The translations under genes were made by a program, and so were the position numbers. Shown piece after piece: positions 61,515 through 64,000 of a DNA stretch of 64,000 nucleotides (position 1 is its first letter; every line of letters begins with the position of its first letter). Origin of the DNA: UBA6814 sp040753075 (lineage in GTDB: Bacteria > Desulfobacterota > Desulfovibrionia > Desulfovibrionales > Desulfovibrionaceae); assembly GCA_040753075.1 (NCBI GenBank), contig JBFMHA010000003.1, forward strand, positions 53,310 through 117,309, read 5' to 3'. The notes under the pieces are model-generated. The model searched no databases. It was given only the letters and a program-made list of their open reading frames with translations, and was not told where the DNA came from.

Positions 61515-64000
61515 CTAGCCCAGGGTCGGCTGGGTCTGGACCTCCTCGAAGGTCTCGATCACGTCGCCGATCTTGATGTCGTTGTAGTTCTCCAGGCCGA
61601 TGCCGCATTCGTAGCCCTTGGCCACTTCCTTGGCGTCGTCCTTGATCCGCTTGAGGGACGAGATGCGGCCGGTGTAGACCACCACGCCGTTGCGCAGCAG
61701 GCGGGCCTGGGCGTTGCGGCGCATGACCCCGTCCATGACCCGGCAGCCGGCGATGGCGCCCACCTTGGGAATGCTGAAGGTCTGCAGCACGTCGGCCTGG
61801 CCCAGGTAGGACTCGGTGAACACCGGCTCGAGCATGCCGGTCATGGCGTCCTTCACCTCGGCCACCAGCTTGTAGATGATGTCGTAGAAGCGGATGTCCA
61901 CGTTCTCCCGCTCGGCGATCTCCTTGACCTTGGCCGTGGGCTTCACGTTGAAGCCGATGATGATGGCCTCGGAGGCGGTGGCGAGCAGGATGTCCGACTC
62001 GGAGATGGCCCCCGCGCCGCTGTGCACCACGTGGATCTTCACCTCGTCGGTGGAGAGCTTGTTCAGGGCGTCGGCGATGGCCTCCAGGGAGCCCTGCACG
62101 TCGGCCTTGAGCAGCAGGTTGAGGGTCTTGGCCGCGGCGTCCTTGCGGGCCGCCAGGAAGCTCTCCAGCGTGACCTTGGACTCCTTGGCCAGCTCCTTCT
62201 CCCGCAGCTTGATCTGGCGCTCGGACGCGATGCGGCGGGCGACCTTCTCGTCCTCCACCACCACGAACTCGTCGCCGGCCTCGGGAACCGAGTCGAAGCC
62301 CTGCACCTCCACCGGGATGGAGGGGCCGGCGTCCTTGATCTTGCGGCCCACGTCGTTGAACATGTTGCGGACCTTGCCGTTGTGCACGCCGCAGACGAAG
62401 GCGTCGCCCAGCTTGAGCGTGCCCTGCTGGATGAGCACCGTGGCCACCGGGCCGCGACCCTTGTCCAGGCGGGCCTCCACGATGCGGCCCATGGCCGGCT
62501 TGTCCGGATTGGCCTTGAGCTCCAGCACCTCGGCCTGGAGCAGGAGGAGCTCCAGCAGTTCGTCGATGCCCATGTGCTTCTTGGCCGAGACGTTGGCGAA
62601 GATGGTGTCTCCGCCCCAGGCTTCGGAGGCCAGGCCGATCTCGGACAGCTCGCGCATGACGCGGTCGGGGTTGGCCTCGGGCTTGTCGATCTTGTTCACC
62701 GCCACCACGATGGGCACGCCGGCGGCGCGGGCGTGGCTCACGGCCTCGCGGGTCTGGTCCATCACGCCGTCGTCGGCAGCCACCACCAGGACCACGATGT
62801 CCGTGACCTTGGCGCCGCGGGCGCGCATGGCGGTGAAGGCCTCGTGGCCGGGGGTGTCCAGGAAGACCACCTTGCCGCGCGGGGTGTCCACGTCGTAGGC
62901 GCCGATGTGCTGGGTGATGCCGCCGGCCTCGCCGGAGGTGATCTCCGAGGAGCGGATGGCGTCCAGGAGCGAGGTCTTGCCGTGGTCCACGTGGCCCATG
63001 ATGGTGACCACCGGGGGACGGGGCTTGAGCTTGTCGGGATCGTCCCCGCCTTCCGCGGCCGCGGCCAGGAAGCCTTCCTCGGAGAAGCCCACCCGCTCGA
63101 CCTCGTACTCGAACTCCTGGGCCACCAGGGTCGCGGTGTCGAAGTCGATGGACTGGTTGATGGTGGCCATCATCCCCAGGCCGAAGAGGATCTTGATGAG
63201 GGCCTGGGCCTTGACGCCCATCTGCTTGGCCATGTCCGCCACGCGGATGGCGTCCTCCATGCGCACCTTGCGCTTGACCGCCTTGATGGGCTGGGTGGCG
63301 GAGGGCTCCACCACGTTGCGCATGGGCTTGCGCCGCTTGCGGCGGTTGCGGTCGAAGTCGTCCGCGCCGTCCTCCCGGGTCTTCCGGCCGGAGATGCTGG
63401 CGGCGCGGCGCGCCTCCTCGTCGGTGAGGTGGGGGGCGAACTCCACCACCCGCTTGTCCTTCTTGCGGCCCTTCTTGCGGCCGCGGTCGTCGTCGGCGGC
63501 CGCGGGAGCGCCCGGGCCCGGAGGCGGGCCGGCGGGACGGGGACCGGCGGGACGGGGGCCGGCGGGACGGGGGCCGGCGGGACGCTCGGGACGGGCGGTC
63601 TCCGCGGCGCGGGCCGGGGGCTCGGGCTTGGGCTCGGGCATGGAGATGATGCGCACCTGGGGACCGGTGGGCATGATCACCTCGCGCTTCTTGCCCTTCT
63701 TCTTGCGCGGGGCCTGCTCTTCGGAGGGCTCCGCAGCCGGGGCCTCGGCCGGAGTTTCGGCCGGAGCCGCGGCCTCAGGAACCTCGGCCGCCGGGGTCTC
63801 AGCCGCCGGGGCCTCGGGCTCCCGGGCCTCCGCCGGCGCGGGCTCCTCGGGCTGCGGGGCCGGGGCCTCTTCGGCCGCGGGAGGCTCGACGGACTCGGCG
63901 ACCGCTGCCGGGGCGGGCTCCTCCATCACGATGATCCTGGCGGTGGGTGTCGGGGGCGCGGGCGCTTCGGCCGGGGCCTCGGGCGCTTCGGCCGGGGTCT
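61515..64000 (-). CDS. infB: Translation initiation factor IF-2 (partial, N-terminus cut by window edge)
   Basis: GTPase delivering initiator tRNA to the 30S subunit. The stop is at 61515 and the frame stays open to the window edge, so the start lies beyond 64000. The visible N-terminal part is Pro/Ala/Glu-rich with a short tandem repeat of Gly-Pro-Arg-Pro-Ala (see repeat entry). An N2-like helix region (VADMAKQMGVKAQALIK) and the GTP-binding domain with GHVDHGKTSLLD, DTPGHEAF and NKIDKPE follow, then the C-terminal domains. It opens the infB-rbfA-truB-rpsO-pnp operon. Confidence 0.97.
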   Translation of the reverse strand, partial: TPAEAPEAPAEAPAPPTPTARIIVMEEPAPAAVAESVEPPAAEEAPAPQPEEPAPAEAREPEAPAAETPAAEVPEAAAPAETPAEAPAAEPSEEQAPRKKKGKKREVIMPTGPQVRIISMPEPKPEPPARAAETARPERPAGPRPAGPRPAGPRPAGPPPGPGAPAAADDDRGRKKGRKKDKRVVEFAPHLTDEEARRAASISGRKTREDGADDFDRNRRKRRKPMRNVVEPSATQPIKAVKRKVRMEDAIRVADMAKQMGVKAQALIKILFGLGMMATINQSIDFDTATLVAQEFEYEVERVGFSEEGFLAAAAEGGDDPDKLKPRPPVVTIMGHVDHGKTSLLDAIRSSEITSGEAGGITQHIGAYDVDTPRGKVVFLDTPGHEAFTAMRARGAKVTDIVVLVVAADDGVMDQTREAVSHARAAGVPIVVAVNKIDKPEANPDRVMRELSEIGLASEAWGGDTIFANVSAKKHMGIDELLELLLLQAEVLELKANPDKPAMGRIVEARLDKGRGPVATVLIQQGTLKLGDAFVCGVHNGKVRNMFNDVGRKIKDAGPSIPVEVQGFDSVPEAGDEFVVVEDEKVARRIASERQIKLREKELAKESKVTLESFLAARKDAAAKTLNLLLKADVQGSLEAIADALNKLSTDEVKIHVVHSGAGAISESDILLATASEAIIIGFNVKPTAKVKEIAERENVDIRFYDIIYKLVAEVKDAMTGMLEPVFTESYLGQADVLQTFSIPKVGAIAGCRVMDGVMRRNAQARLLRNGVVVYTGRISSLKRIKDDAKEVAKGYECGIGLENYNDIKIGDVIETFEEVQTQPTLG
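63529..63585. repeat. 15-bp tandem repeat inside infB
   Basis: Nearly four copies of a CCGGCGGGACGGGGN unit encode the repeated residues Ala-Gly-Pro-Arg-Pro in the disordered N-terminal region of IF-2. Copies differ by at most one base. The unit keeps the frame, so copy number may vary between strains. Confidence 0.85.

Noticed and set aside
63529..63585. CRISPR-like repeat array
   Set aside because: Units are 15 bp with no spacers, in frame within infB, and encode a Pro/Ala repeat.

Overview
The window is 64 kb of very GC-rich, gene-dense bacterial chromosome. Gene content and order suggest a motile, sulfate-reducing-type deltaproteobacterium of the Desulfovibrionales. Pointers include a fliR-flhB-flhA-flhF-flhG-fliA-cheY-fliL order, a rhodanese joined to a ferritin-like domain, a rhodanese/MauE pair, a SagB-type dehydrogenase, NikR, and a Gram-negative envelope set (LptD, HldD). 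This assignment is an inference from gene content; no 16S or tRNA gene is present to confirm it.

Left arm (1-19.1 kb, all minus strand). Reading in transcription order from 19097 down, a glycan cluster comes first: asnB, a one-polypeptide fusion of a PglA-like glycosyltransferase with a PglC-like phosphoglycosyl transferase, a PglE-like aminotransferase and a PglF-like dehydratase. It runs with short gaps into fliR, flhB, flhA, flhF, flhG, fliA, cheY, fliL, three short unrecognised genes, dus, ispH and cheV, which is cut by the window edge. A terminator at about 19.17 kb separates this block from an M23 peptidase. Together these genes build and control the flagellar export gate and sigma-28 programme, and probably make a bacillosamine-type glycan that may decorate flagellin or other surface proteins.

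Middle (19.2-45.5 kb). This is mostly housekeeping in short operons of both orientations. It holds a TtcA-like thiolase, DUF4340-rpoZ-dnaJ, moaC, a MOSC protein, hisH-hisF, hldD, a membrane protein with a degenerate nucleotidyl-cyclase fold, lptD-mutL, alr, rpsF-rpsR-rplI-dnaB with a textbook promoter, paaK-DUF456, thrC-tlyA and a BON-domain lipoprotein. A small sulfur/redox-flavoured set follows: rhodanese-ferritin fusion, rhodanese, MauE-like and SagB-type proteins.

Right arm (45.5-64 kb). A methyltransferase, nikR-folE2, a small flagellar-rod-like protein, a stand-alone sigma-54 activator and a large periplasmic TPR protein are followed by a MEMO-family protein, a glycine-zipper lipoprotein, a divergent marR/GNAT pair with a clear palindromic operator, and a PilZ protein. 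The last 8 kb is the conserved infB-DUF503-rbfA-nrnA-truB-rpsO-pnp translation/RNA operon on the minus strand, with infB cut by the right edge.

I saw no rRNA, tRNA, CRISPR array, insertion sequence, prophage or replication origin, and no intergenic stretch longer than 300 bases. The most unusual feature is the PglA-PglC fusion in a Pgl-type pathway that lacks a visible PglD, positioned directly upstream of flagellar export genes.
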